Shown here: piece by piece, positions 25,449 to 34,545 of the stretch
Position numbering within the stretch: the first letter of the stretch is position 1
Layout of the letters: every line of letters starts with the position of its first letter
The notes under the pieces: model-generated
Databases searched by the model: none
Seen by the model: only the letters and a program-made list of their open reading frames with translations
Told to the model about the DNA's origin: nothing
Origin: Salipiger aestuarii
GTDB taxonomy: Bacteria > Pseudomonadota > Alphaproteobacteria > Rhodobacterales > Rhodobacteraceae
Direction of reading: 5' to 3'
NCBI RefSeq assembly: GCF_003259905.1
Contig: NZ_QLMG01000017.1
Location: 20,518 to 84,517, forward strand
DNA: 64,000 nt
Made by a program: the position numbers and the translations under genes

Positions 25449-26321
25449 CTAATGCGCGGCGTTGCCCGTGTCGGCGCCGCCGTTCTTGCGGTAGGTGGTG
25501 ACCCCGGCCGTTGTCAGGGTGGCGAGCGCGTCGCCGGTGACCCGCTCGGAATGACCGATGAACAGGTAACCGCCGGGGCGCAGCATGTCTGTGAAGCGCG
25601 CCCAGAGGCGTTTCTGCGTGTTCTGATCGAAGTAGATCGCTACATTTCGGCAAAAGATGGCATCGAACGGCCCCTTGAATGGCCACTCCTGCATCAGATT
25701 GAGCTCCGCAAAGGAGATCATATCGCGCATTGCCGCCGAAATCGCGACCTTGTCGGGGTCATCCGGGCAGGTTGTGGTCCACCGGCGCCGGAGATCTTCG
25801 GGGATTGTCTCTGCCTCTTCCTTGGGGTATTTCGCCGCACGAGCCCGGGACACAACTGCAGGGTCGATATCCGTCGCAAGGAGGCGCACATCTCGGCGCG
25901 CGCGCTCGGGTAAACTGTCATGAAGCGTCATCGCGATGGAAAAGGGTTCCTGGCCCGATGAGCACCCTGCCGACCATATCCGGACGCGCGCCTGCTGTGC
26001 CAATTCTGGCACCAGCTTTTCGCGCAAAGTCGCAAAATGATGCTTCTCGCGAAAAAAGCTGGTGACGTTGGTGGTAAGCGCGGAAATCAACTGCAATCGT
26101 TCGTCCGTCTCGTCCGTCTTCGTGAGCAATTTCATGTAGTCAGAGAACTCATTTACTTCTCGCGCCCTCAGCCGGCGGGCCAAGCGCGAATAGACCAGGG
26201 GCTTTTTACTTTCAGCCAGGGCGAGACCAAATTCCGAATGCGCAAGTTTGGCGAGCGCACGGAAATCAGCGTCGGTGAAACTGAATTCCCGAGTGTTCAG
26301 CCCCGCCGGGGCGGTGTTCAT
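25449..26321 (-). CDS. cheR: Chemoreceptor methyltransferase CheR
   Basis: 290 residues. N-terminal helical CheR domain (~15-80), then the SAM-dependent methyltransferase domain with VRIWSAGCSSGQEPFSIAM as the SAM loop and FDAIFCRNVAIYF as the family's RNV motif; it closes with GHSERV. It methylates receptor glutamates, opposing CheB. No pentapeptide-binding tail is seen. Start overlaps cheW by ATGA. Confidence 0.95.
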   Translation of the reverse strand: MNTAPAGLNTREFSFTDADFRALAKLAHSEFGLALAESKKPLVYSRLARRLRAREVNEFSDYMKLLTKTDETDERLQLISALTTNVTSFFREKHHFATLREKLVPELAQQARVRIWSAGCSSGQEPFSIAMTLHDSLPERARRDVRLLATDIDPAVVSRARAAKYPKEEAETIPEDLRRRWTTTCPDDPDKVAISAAMRDMISFAELNLMQEWPFKGPFDAIFCRNVAIYFDQNTQKRLWARFTDMLRPGGYLFIGHSERVTGDALATLTTAGVTTYRKNGGADTGNAAH

Positions 26322-26785
26322 ACTCCTCCTCCCATGTCGTTGACCAGCACTGCGTCAAGGTTAACGACTCGTACCATGTTCTCTCCGACTGAGATCACGC
26401 CGAGGATTGCCTGGCGTGCTGCCTCGGATTTGATATCGGGGGTTTCCTGAATTGCCGATTTCGCGACGGAAAGAATTTCTGATACAGACTCCACGAGAAG
26501 GCCGATCGTTGTGCCGCCAGCAGCGGCGACAATCACGACGTTGCGCTCGTTGTCCGGTGTCTCGCCAAAACCAAATCGCGCAGCCAGATCGAAGATGGGG
26601 ATTACCGCACCGCGCAGATTCATGACACCGAGAACATCCGCCGGAGTGTGCGGCAACTTGGTGACGGGCGTCCAACGTCGGATCTCGCGGATCTGCGTGA
26701 TTTCGAGGCAAAAACTTTGCTCGCCCGAGGAAAAGGTGATGAATTCGAACTGGGTTTCGGTCGGCGCTTCGGTGACATCAAGCAT
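26318..26785 (-). CDS. cheW: Chemotaxis coupling protein CheW
   Basis: 155 residues, one CheW domain (~10-150). FITFSSGEQSFCLEITQIREI at the start and VLGVMNLRGAVIPIFDLAARFG are typical. It bridges receptors and CheA. Overlaps the end of cheA by 8 bp and the start of cheR by 4 bp. Confidence 0.95.
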   Translation of the reverse strand: MLDVTEAPTETQFEFITFSSGEQSFCLEITQIREIRRWTPVTKLPHTPADVLGVMNLRGAVIPIFDLAARFGFGETPDNERNVVIVAAAGGTTIGLLVESVSEILSVAKSAIQETPDIKSEAARQAILGVISVGENMVRVVNLDAVLVNDMGGGV

Positions 26786-28928
26786 GACGCAGCTCCATTC
26801 TGGGGGGGGATGCGGGTGGACTGTAGTGAAGACCCGGATGAAGTTTCACAAGTTCGTCTGGATCGAGAATAAGAGCGATCTTGCCATCGCCGAGGATCGT
26901 TGCGGCAGAAACGCCAGGGATGGCGCCATAGTTGCTTTCGAGGCTTTTGATTACGACTTGGCGTTGATCGTGGATCGCTCCGACGCGGAGCGCCGTGAGG
27001 CCTTGCCCCTCAGTACTGACAAGAAGAAGTACACCGCCGTTGATGTCCCTTGCGCCGCCGGACAGCCCAAGATTGCGCGCGACATCGACAATCGGAACAT
27101 AGGATCCGCGAACGGAAATAACTTCTCCGTCGGTGCCAATGCAGTGCAGATCACGACGACTGGGTCGAATGGTCTCAATTATGGACGCGATCGGTATTAC
27201 CATTGTTTGGTCTGCGATCGAAATGACGAACCCGTCCATCACCGCAAGCGTGAGAGGAAGAACAATGGTGAAGGTTGTTCCGCTGCCAGGGCTTGTCGTG
27301 ATCGAGACACGTCCGCCAAGGGCGGCGACGGCGTTTTTCACGACGTCCATACCTACGCCGCGCCCCGATAGGTTCGATACTTCGGATGCGGTCGAGAAAC
27401 CGGGCATAAAGAGAAGGTTGTCGATCTCTTGATCCGAAAGCTCGGTATCGGGCGGAACAAGGCCTTTCTCGATACCTTTTTCAAGAATGCGCGGGCGGTT
27501 CAGGCCAGCGCCATCGTCCGCAATCTCGATGAAGACGCTTCCGGATCTGTGAGATGCCGATAGGCGAATCGTCCCGATTGCTTCCTTGCCAGCTTCGACC
27601 CGCTTTTCCGGACTTTCAAGCCCATGATCGACAGCATTGCGCACCATGTGGGTCAACGGGTCCGCAAGCCGTTCAATTACCGTCTTGTCAACCTCGGTCG
27701 AGTCGCCGACGGTGATCAGCTTGGACTTTTTGCCCGTCGCTTCCGAGGCTTCACGGACAATGCGGGACATTCTTTGGAACAACGGCTTGACCGGTTGTGC
27801 GCGAATGGCCATCACGCCTTCCTGAATGTCACGCGCCAGAAGCTTGTATGCTTCCAGTTCGTTGGTCAAATGGGCAACAGCGGGAAGTTCAAGCTCTTCT
27901 ATACGCTGTGAAATCATCGCCTGATTGATGATCAGCTCGCCCACGGTGTTGATCAGCCGGTCGACTCGGTCGAGATCGACACGCAATGTCGGCTTGGGGC
28001 CGCGAGGTTCATCGCGCGAGGGAGCAACCTGTTTAGAGGCTGATTTCTGGCTGGGTTCCGTCATTTTGGCGTCAGGCGCCGGTCTCGTTTCGGGGGGGGG
28101 CGATGCCATCGCGGGGTCCGGCGTTCCATGCGCCTCCGCCATGCTTTGCGGCTCGGGCAGCATCTCGACATCTGGAAGAGCGGCCTCATCAACCGATATT
28201 TCCAGGTCGCAGAGTGAGTCCACGAACTCAAAGACCTCATGCAGCACGGTTTCGTCTTCTGAAGTGTCCAGCGCCAGGGTCCAGTCGAGAACTGCACTGT
28301 CTGGATCGAAGGCGTCGAAATCCGGCACCCCGGACAGATCCGCCTTGACTGACAGCGTCCCAAGTTCGGCGAGCGCGTCAAACAGGAGCAGCGGTTCGTG
28401 ACCGTTGGCGTAAAGCGCCGCGGTCGGTTTGAAGCGGATATTGAAGCGCCTCAGGGATGGCCCGGCGTCAGCCTCGGGCAGGTCGATCTGCGGGGCATCG
28501 AAGTCCAGCGTCACCGCCGCGAAGTCGAAGTCCTCCTCCTCGGGCTGATCACCAAGGTGTGCGTCAAGCTCTTTGATGATCGCCGCTTCGGATTCTGCGT
28601 CGGGTTCGCGGTCGTCGCGCGCGGCTTCGACCAGATCGGCAAGCTGGTCGCCCGAACGGTGGAAGAGTAGCATCAGCTCTTCGTCCACCTTGATTTCCTG
28701 TGACCGGACCTTGTCCATCACAGTCTCGAAAATATGGGCGAAGCCCACAAGCCGGTTGAGACCGAAGGCCCCGGCGCCGCCTTTTATGGAGTGCACAGAG
28801 CGGAAAACCGCGTTGACCACGTCCATGTCTTCGGCGTTTTCCTCCATCGCCGACAGGCCTTCGACCAAAGCTTCGAGAAGCTCTTCGCATTCTTCAAAAA
28901 AGGTATCGCGAATGGAATTCATCGACAT
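26778..28928 (-). CDS. cheA: Chemotaxis histidine kinase CheA
   Basis: 716 residues. P1 HPt domain with phosphorylated His46 (VHSIKGGAGAFG), an acidic P2-like linker region (~135-300, Pro/Ala/Glu-rich), P3 dimerisation, P4 kinase with N-box (HMVRNAVDHGLE), G1 (IADDGAGLNRPR), G2 (GRGVGMDVV) and GSGTTF, and a C-terminal CheW-like P5. It autophosphorylates under receptor control and feeds both CheY proteins of the operon. Two bases separate it from the upstream cheY. Confidence 0.96.
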   Translation of the reverse strand: MSMNSIRDTFFEECEELLEALVEGLSAMEENAEDMDVVNAVFRSVHSIKGGAGAFGLNRLVGFAHIFETVMDKVRSQEIKVDEELMLLFHRSGDQLADLVEAARDDREPDAESEAAIIKELDAHLGDQPEEEDFDFAAVTLDFDAPQIDLPEADAGPSLRRFNIRFKPTAALYANGHEPLLLFDALAELGTLSVKADLSGVPDFDAFDPDSAVLDWTLALDTSEDETVLHEVFEFVDSLCDLEISVDEAALPDVEMLPEPQSMAEAHGTPDPAMASPPPETRPAPDAKMTEPSQKSASKQVAPSRDEPRGPKPTLRVDLDRVDRLINTVGELIINQAMISQRIEELELPAVAHLTNELEAYKLLARDIQEGVMAIRAQPVKPLFQRMSRIVREASEATGKKSKLITVGDSTEVDKTVIERLADPLTHMVRNAVDHGLESPEKRVEAGKEAIGTIRLSASHRSGSVFIEIADDGAGLNRPRILEKGIEKGLVPPDTELSDQEIDNLLFMPGFSTASEVSNLSGRGVGMDVVKNAVAALGGRVSITTSPGSGTTFTIVLPLTLAVMDGFVISIADQTMVIPIASIIETIRPSRRDLHCIGTDGEVISVRGSYVPIVDVARNLGLSGGARDINGGVLLLVSTEGQGLTALRVGAIHDQRQVVIKSLESNYGAIPGVSAATILGDGKIALILDPDELVKLHPGLHYSPPASPPRMELRHA

Positions 28929-28930
28929 GG

Positions 28931-29305
28931 TTACACCGCGTGTCCAGTGAGTCTGCGCAGAACCGACACCAGCGAGGCGTCGTCGAAGGGCTTTACGATC
29001 CAGCCCGTGGCACCGGCTTCACGGGCGCGGGTTTTCAGGTCCTGGCCGCTTTCGGTGGTGAGCACGATGATCGGAACGGTGGTTCGGTTCGGTCCCTTTC
29101 GCAGGGACTCGATGACCCCGAACCCGTCCAGGTTCGGCATGTTTATGTCGGTGATGACGACATCGGGTTCGACTTCCGAGAACTGTTCGACCCCTTCGAC
29201 CCCGTCGCTGGCGGAGTGGTATTCGAAGCCGGCACCCTCCAGCGAAACGCGCAGCAGGTTCCGGATGGTTCGGGAATCGTCGATCGCGAGGACTTTGGTT
29301 GTCAT
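28931..29305 (-). CDS. Response regulator, CheY family (second copy)
   Basis: 124 residues, one receiver: Asp9/Asp10 (AIDDS), phospho-acceptor Asp53 (VITDINMP), Thr84 region (VLTTES) and Lys105 (VKPFDD). No output domain. This type, encoded just before cheA, often acts as a phosphate sink or an alternative CheY in alphaproteobacteria. Overlaps the STAS gene by 4 bp. Confidence 0.93.
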   Translation of the reverse strand: MTTKVLAIDDSRTIRNLLRVSLEGAGFEYHSASDGVEGVEQFSEVEPDVVITDINMPNLDGFGVIESLRKGPNRTTVPIIVLTTESGQDLKTRAREAGATGWIVKPFDDASLVSVLRRLTGHAV

Positions 29306-29586
29306 TGAATCGGGTCCTTGTCGAAGTGATCGGAAGCGAGGCCCAGGCGTTCAAGCCCGGCGCGGAAGGTGTCGTTCGCCTCTGTCAGGCGGAAGGCCAG
29401 CCCTTCTTTGGCCCACTGCTTTCGTGCGACGAGCAGCAGTTGCAGGCGGTGCGCATCGATCCGACTGACGTCGCGCGCCGAAATCGTGACGGGCGCATGA
29501 CGGGCCCCAAGCAGGAATGGCACCAACGCGTCTTCGCCATTGCGATTTCGCGCGGGTTCCAGGATGTGAACGTGATCTTCGGGCAT
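29302..29586 (-). CDS. STAS-domain protein, first gene of the che operon
   Basis: 94 residues, a single STAS domain (APVTISARDVSRIDAHRLQLLLVARKQ; the family's VxxIDxxGLQLL core). Such proteins at the head of alphaproteobacterial che operons are often named CheX-like or STAS regulators; their role is poorly defined. It lacks the Ser usually phosphorylated in SpoIIAA-like STAS proteins (Ser is replaced within RIDAHR). Confidence 0.85.
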   Translation of the reverse strand: MPEDHVHILEPARNRNGEDALVPFLLGARHAPVTISARDVSRIDAHRLQLLLVARKQWAKEGLAFRLTEANDTFRAGLERLGLASDHFDKDPIQ

Positions 29587-29769
29587 CGTGTGAAAGGCCC
29601 CTCTGGCAGCGTCGCGGATGAAACTACCGGCGGCGGAGGTCGCCGCCGGATCAACAAAAGGAATACGTCCGGGGTCTTAACAAACCGTTCTGGCAATCAC
29701 TGAATCCTGACCCGCTTGCAGCGCGCGTTCGATCGGCCCAGAACGGTGTCCGTGACGAAGGAGACGGAC
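29587..29769. promoter_or_regulatory. Divergent promoter region, che operon / ThDP enzyme
   Basis: 183 bp between the outward-facing STAS and ThDP-enzyme genes. AAGGAG at 29758-29763 sets the ThDP-enzyme start. No confident -35/-10 pair or flagellar sigma-28 box was found by eye. Confidence 0.35.
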
Positions 29770-31419
29770 ATGACGCGCAACGGCGGAAAACTCGTGGTGG
29801 ATTGCCTGACGGCGCTGGGGGCGCGCCGGGCCTTTGGCGTGCCGGGGGAAAGCTATCTGGCGGTGCTCGACGCGCTTCCGGGCAGTGGAATCGACTTTGT
29901 GAATTGCCGTCACGAGGGCGGGGCCGCCTTCATGGCCGCCGCCCATGGCAAGCTGACCGGCCAGCCGGGTATCTGCATGGTGACACGCGGTCCGGGTGCC
30001 ACGAACGCGTCTATCGGCGTGCATACGGCGATGCAGGACAGCGCGCCGATGATGCTGCTGGTCGGCCAGATCGGCACCGAAATGCGCGAACGCGAAGCCT
30101 TTCAGGAGGTGAACTACCGGGCGGTCTTTGGCTCCATGGCGAAATGGGTCACGGAGATTGACGATATCGATCGGGTGCCCGAACTTCTGTCACGCGCATG
30201 GATCATGGCCACAGCGGGGCGTCCGGGGCCTGTGGTCGTGGCGCTGCCTGAAAATATGCTGATGGATCAGACCGATGTCAGGCCTTCAGGCGGGCCGGTG
30301 CAGGTGTTTCGCCCGGCGCCCGCGGCCGAGTCCATTGAGGCGACGAAGGCGCTTCTCGCCACGGCCGAACGCCCTCTGATCATCCTTGGCGGTGCGCCCT
30401 GGGCCCGTGCGGCAAGCGAAGCGCTGCAGCGATTCGCCGAAGCTTCGGACATCCCGGTGGTGTCGTCGTTCCGGTATCAAGACCAGTTCGACAACAACTC
30501 GCCGACCTTCTGCGGAGACGCCGGCGTGGGCATGGCCGCCGGGGTCAAGGCGTTGCTGCGCGACGCCGATGTGATCCTCGCTCTGGGCACGCGGTTTGGC
30601 GAGAACATGACCGACGGCTACCGCCTGCTACAGGTCCCGGACCCGGTACAGAAGATCGTTCATGTGCATGTTTCCGATGCCGAAATAGGCAAGGTCTACC
30701 GACCTGCCATCGGCATTCACGCCTGCCCGGAACGCTTTGCGCGCGCGCTCGAAAGCGCGCTCGTCGGCCCTTGGGGCGAATGGCGGGAAGCGGCCCGCTC
30801 ATCTTACTTGAATTTTATCGACCAGGCTCCGGCACAGCCCGGCCCGGTCGACATGGTCACGATCTGCGCCGCGTTGCGGCAGCGATTTGAAACGGGCGAT
30901 CTGGTGCTGACCAACGGGGCGGGTAACTTTGCGGTCTGGTCGTCGCGGTTTTTCCGGTTTCGACCGGGCATGCGACTGCTGGCGCCGCAATCGGGGTCAA
31001 TGGGGTACGGGCTGCCCGCTGCCGTCGCGGCCAAGCTGGAACGCCCCGAAAGCACCGTGATCTGTTTTGCGGGCGACGGCGATATCCAGATGACGATGAT
31101 GGAATTGGCGACCGCCCGTCAGGCCGGGGCCGCAGTCATCGTCATCGTCGTGAACAATGGCACTTATGGCACGATCCGGGCCCATCAGGAACGGGAATTT
31201 CCTGCACGGGTCAGTGGAACGGAGCTGATGAACCCGGACTTCGCCGCCATCGCGCGGGCCTGTGGCATGCACGGCGAGCAGGTGAACGACACCGCCGCGT
31301 TCGGAGACGCATTTGATCGGGCTATGGCCTCGCCCACGGGCGCGGTTCTGGATCTTGCGGTTTCCAAAGAGGCGTTGACGCCCTATCGCACGTTGACCCA
31401 GATCCGAGACGGTTCCTGA
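29770..31419 (+). CDS. Thiamine-diphosphate-dependent enzyme, acetolactate synthase-like
   Basis: 549 residues from the ATG at 29770 with AAGGAG upstream. N-terminal Pyr domain with catalytic Glu in CRHEGGAAFMA, a central domain (~190-330), and a C-terminal PP domain with the ThDP motif GDGDIQM ending in NNGTYGT. Decarboxylases and carboligases of the ilvB/benzoylformate decarboxylase superfamily share this build. There is no adjacent small subunit (ilvH), so it is probably not the biosynthetic acetolactate synthase. The substrate cannot be told. The neighbouring che operon gives no hint. Confidence 0.9.
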   Translation: MTRNGGKLVVDCLTALGARRAFGVPGESYLAVLDALPGSGIDFVNCRHEGGAAFMAAAHGKLTGQPGICMVTRGPGATNASIGVHTAMQDSAPMMLLVGQIGTEMREREAFQEVNYRAVFGSMAKWVTEIDDIDRVPELLSRAWIMATAGRPGPVVVALPENMLMDQTDVRPSGGPVQVFRPAPAAESIEATKALLATAERPLIILGGAPWARAASEALQRFAEASDIPVVSSFRYQDQFDNNSPTFCGDAGVGMAAGVKALLRDADVILALGTRFGENMTDGYRLLQVPDPVQKIVHVHVSDAEIGKVYRPAIGIHACPERFARALESALVGPWGEWREAARSSYLNFIDQAPAQPGPVDMVTICAALRQRFETGDLVLTNGAGNFAVWSSRFFRFRPGMRLLAPQSGSMGYGLPAAVAAKLERPESTVICFAGDGDIQMTMMELATARQAGAAVIVIVVNNGTYGTIRAHQEREFPARVSGTELMNPDFAAIARACGMHGEQVNDTAAFGDAFDRAMASPTGAVLDLAVSKEALTPYRTLTQIRDGS

Positions 31420-31481
31420 GATCGCGCTGCGCCGCCCGTTCGGCACCGCCGGGGGCCGGGCGAGTGTGGGACAGACGGTCA

Positions 31482-32375
31482 TCAGCCGGTCCGACGCAGC
31501 CGCTCCTGTTCGAACAAGAAAGAGGCGTCGCCATCGACCGCCTGGACCACGCCATGCCCGCCTGCGCGGGCCAGATCCAGTGCCGCGCCCGCGCGGGTCA
31601 GCAGCGTATCGCGATCCGCGACGCCATCGCTGACGGCCAGACCGACCGACAGGCCGACCCCTCTGCCACGAACCAGAACCCGATCGTTCACGGCGGCGCG
31701 AAGCCTGGCGGCAATCTGCCACGCCTGCTCTTCGGTGCTGCCGGGCAGCCATGCGGCAAAAGTCTCTCCTGAAAGTCGGGCGAGCGTGTCGTCATGCGTC
31801 AGCGGGCGCAACAAAACCTGCGCGGCATGGCGCAGCAGCCGATTGGCCCCGGCGGTACCCAGCGAATCGACCAGCCCGGGAAAGCCGTCGATCCGCGCGT
31901 AGATCAGCGCGCCGACGCCGCGCACTGGCACGGCTGCGCCAAAGCCCAGGCGATTGCACAGCCCTGTAAGGGCATCCTTTTGCGCCTTGCGAAACACCTT
32001 GTGCGGAGTGGCGGCCGGTGCACGGCCGATCTGTGCCGCGCGCGGTCGCCCGTCGCTTTCGTCAAGCAGGGCGGCCAGCATGCGCTCGATCTGTGAATTC
32101 GGTCGGCGTGCGCCCGCCCTTTCAAGCAGATAATACAGCAGCGCGACGGCACAGATCGCGGATGCCAGCCCGGCGATGATACACACGCCCAGCAATGTCT
32201 GCCGGGCGGCGATTCCTCCGGGAAGCAAGGCCGCAGCCCCGATCACCACCGGGACCGGGGCAATCGGCGCCGCAAGCGCAATCATCAGCACCCGCCGCGT
32301 TGTCGGCGCCGCAGGCCAGGCGGTCAGCGACGCGGCTTTCGACAAAACGTCTGCCGCGCGGAAACGGAATCGCAT
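31482..32375 (-). CDS. Membrane-anchored degenerate GGDEF-domain protein
   Basis: 297 residues. Two hydrophobic segments (~28-52 and ~60-84) anchor a C-terminal GGDEF domain (DALTGLCNRLGF, metal-site IDGF near 162-165). The signature itself reads SGETF (202-206) instead of GGDEF, so diguanylate cyclase activity is doubtful. It may bind GTP or c-di-GMP or act through its partner domain. Convergent with the ThDP gene, 62 bp apart. Confidence 0.85.
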   Translation of the reverse strand: MRFRFRAADVLSKAASLTAWPAAPTTRRVLMIALAAPIAPVPVVIGAAALLPGGIAARQTLLGVCIIAGLASAICAVALLYYLLERAGARRPNSQIERMLAALLDESDGRPRAAQIGRAPAATPHKVFRKAQKDALTGLCNRLGFGAAVPVRGVGALIYARIDGFPGLVDSLGTAGANRLLRHAAQVLLRPLTHDDTLARLSGETFAAWLPGSTEEQAWQIAARLRAAVNDRVLVRGRGVGLSVGLAVSDGVADRDTLLTRAGAALDLARAGGHGVVQAVDGDASFLFEQERLRRTG

Positions 32376-33082
32376 GGATCTTCTCCCGCAGTGAAACGGT
32401 GGAAGGTTTCACCAAAGCCCTTTAAGGTGAGGTTAAGAACCCCCGCCATTCAATGATCCGCCCCGCATTTATCGCAGCAGAGGCCGTTCAACGGATAAAA
32501 TCTGCAACCCGGCAGGTTTTTCAGCCCCGTGTCGGGCCGACCGCCACCGACACTGCCGCAAGCGCCCCGCGGGGGCTGGACAGGAGGCCGGCGGAGCGGG
32601 TGATGTTTTCAGTCGCCCCGCGCCCGGTGGTTTTGCCTGCCGCGGCTGGGGCACGGCGCAGGCTGATCGCCAGGTGCGCCGCAACACCCGCCTGCGGTTC
32701 CATGGTCTCGCCCGGAATCAGGCGCGACAGCCGGTCCAGAGTCGCGTTGACGGGGGCCTTGACAGCCCGGTTCTCTCTGGGCGCGCGGCCATCCTCTGGA
32801 CGGGGGCCTTTGACCGTCCGTGACAAGGCGGTTTTGCAGAAAGACCGGGAAAGGTGGCGCGAGGCTTGAAGCCGCGCTGAAAACCGTCAGAGGACCGCCG
32901 ATGTCCAGCATGACAGCGCTTCTGCGCGCCGCGCCGCGCCGCGCCGGGCGTGCCGGCCGATGGCGGCATGGACGAAAAAGACCGGCGTGCCCGACGCCAA
33001 CCTGACCGCCGCCGCAGCGACGCGCGCGCGACGGCAGCGCCCAGCCCCGCCCTCGTCTCGATCATCGAACGCGCGGCGGCTC
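32376..33082. other. No recognisable gene
   Basis: About 700 bp after the GGDEF start. Open frames on both strands are short, Arg/Ala/Pro-rich and lack ribosome sites. One minus-strand TTG-started frame (32521-32826) has mixed composition but nothing I can assign. Probably eroded DNA continuous with the pseudogenes to the right. Confidence 0.4.
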
Positions 33083-33190
33083 CCGGATTGGGAACGGATC
33101 GAATGGCGGAAGCTGCGCATCCTCCACCTTGGGTACACCGTGATGGCGTCGCTCTGGCGCGATGCGGGCGCCGACCCCGATGTCAGCATG
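33083..33190 (+). pseudogene. Possible uxaB-like (tagaturonate reductase) fragment
   Basis: A 36-codon stretch containing WRKLRILHLGYTVMASL resembles the RKVRILNGAHTAM segment of UxaB/mannitol-dehydrogenase family enzymes. Flanking codons in all frames do not extend it. The match is short; its support is the uxaA remnant ~150 bp downstream on the same strand, which would be the next step of the same uronate pathway. Confidence 0.3.
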
Positions 33191-33338
33191 CGAACCTGCG
33201 CGGCACGCCGGCGGGCGGCAAGGTCCGCACAGTGATGGGCGTTGAGGCGCAGGCGGGCCCGCGACCGGGCTGCGCGCCTACCGCGCGGTGACGCAGCAAC
33301 GGTTCGCCAATCGGTTTCTGGACCACCGCGCCGCCGGC

Positions 33339-34340
33339 ATCGCGACCGGTGCTCGGAACCGCAAGTACGGGCGGATGATGGGTGTCGCGTCGCAAGGCAT
33401 CGCGGCGGGCGTCCATCCGCATTTGCAAAATTATGCGCGGCCTGGTGCGGCCAGGCCCACAGCGCCGTCACCGCATGTCTGCCCCAGGCGCCCGCGCGCA
33501 CCTCCTTCGCCGGCTATCCGCACCCGGATGGCGGGCGGGGATGCAATATTTCATTGGCATCCTGGTTCGGCGAATCATTCAAGCCCCGCGTGCAATGCCA
33601 TCACCGCCGATCCGAACCGCGTGCTGCCGCCGAAATCCCCCCGGCGTCGGGCGCGTCGCGTCCATTGTGCACGACCAGGGACATGGCATGTCCAGCCGGG
33701 GCGAGGGGATCAACGCGCCGATGCGCAGGCGCAAGAGCGATCGCGACCATCCGAAACTTGGCGATGGACATTGCAGTCGCGGAGGTGGGTACGTTGATCC
33801 TGTCGGAAACCCCCGAAATCCATGGGGCCGAGCACATGCTGGCCGCCCGTGCAGCGCCCGAAACAAGGGTCAAGATCGAAACGGTGATCGACCGGTGGCG
33901 CGACTGCGCCGCGGCGAGCGGAGCGTCGTTGGACAAGACTTCCAAGCTCCGGCGACAAGACGGGCGGGCGACCCCCATTCTGGAAAAATCGGTCGGGGCG
34001 GTGGCCAAGGGTGGCCTTGCACCGCTGATGGGCGCCCATGCCTATGGTAAACCGGAACGGCACCGTCGGCTTTGTCTATGTGGGCAGCCCCGGATACGAT
34101 CAGGGCGCGGTCACCGGGCAGGCGGCGTCGGGCGCCACGCTGACGGTCGTTTCCACCGGCTGCGGATCGTGCTTTGGTGCCAGGCCCGCGCCGCGGAACA
34201 AGCTGGCGTCCAACAGCGATCTGGCGCGGCGCGGGCCCGAGGCCATCGACATCGACCGCGGCGTGGTGATCGAACAAGACGTGTCGCTGTCCTTGACGAT
34301 CGGTGCGATGCCGCAAGGCGCGTTGCGTGGGCATCGCCCG
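33339..34340 (+). pseudogene. Decayed altronate/galactarate dehydratase (UxaA family)
   Basis: Family segments appear in correct order but in changing frames. SAF-domain part KYGRMMGVASQGIAAGVHPH (33339-33437). FAGYPHPDGGRG (~33500-33545). HDQGHGMSSRGEG (~33670-33720). LILSETPEIHGAEHMLAARA (~33790-33855). ILEKSVGAVAKGGLAPLM (~33975-34030). VGSPGYDQGAVTGQ and GCGSCFGARPAP (~34070-34190). DIDRGVVIEQ (~34245). At least four frame changes are needed and part between the SAF domain and the core is missing. The intact enzyme dehydrates altronate in uronate breakdown. Clearly non-functional here. Confidence 0.8.
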
Positions 34341-34545
34341 GGTCATCACGCGCGCGGAATCAAACACTGGGAACGCAAGGCCGGGAACCAGACACCCGGC
34401 CCCGGTCGCACTGCGCGTGACTGCGACCGGGGCACAACACCTTCGGTCAAAGCCGCGTTTCCGTGCAATATTGGCGTTGCGTAAAGGTTTTCATGGCTTT
34501 ACCTGATCGCGCCCCGCGTCGGGGTCAGGCAGGGGGGATGCTGAC

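Noticed and set aside
32521..32826. Minus-strand 101-codon frame
   Set aside because: TTG start, no ribosome site, no recognisable motif, and it lies in a region of decayed genes.
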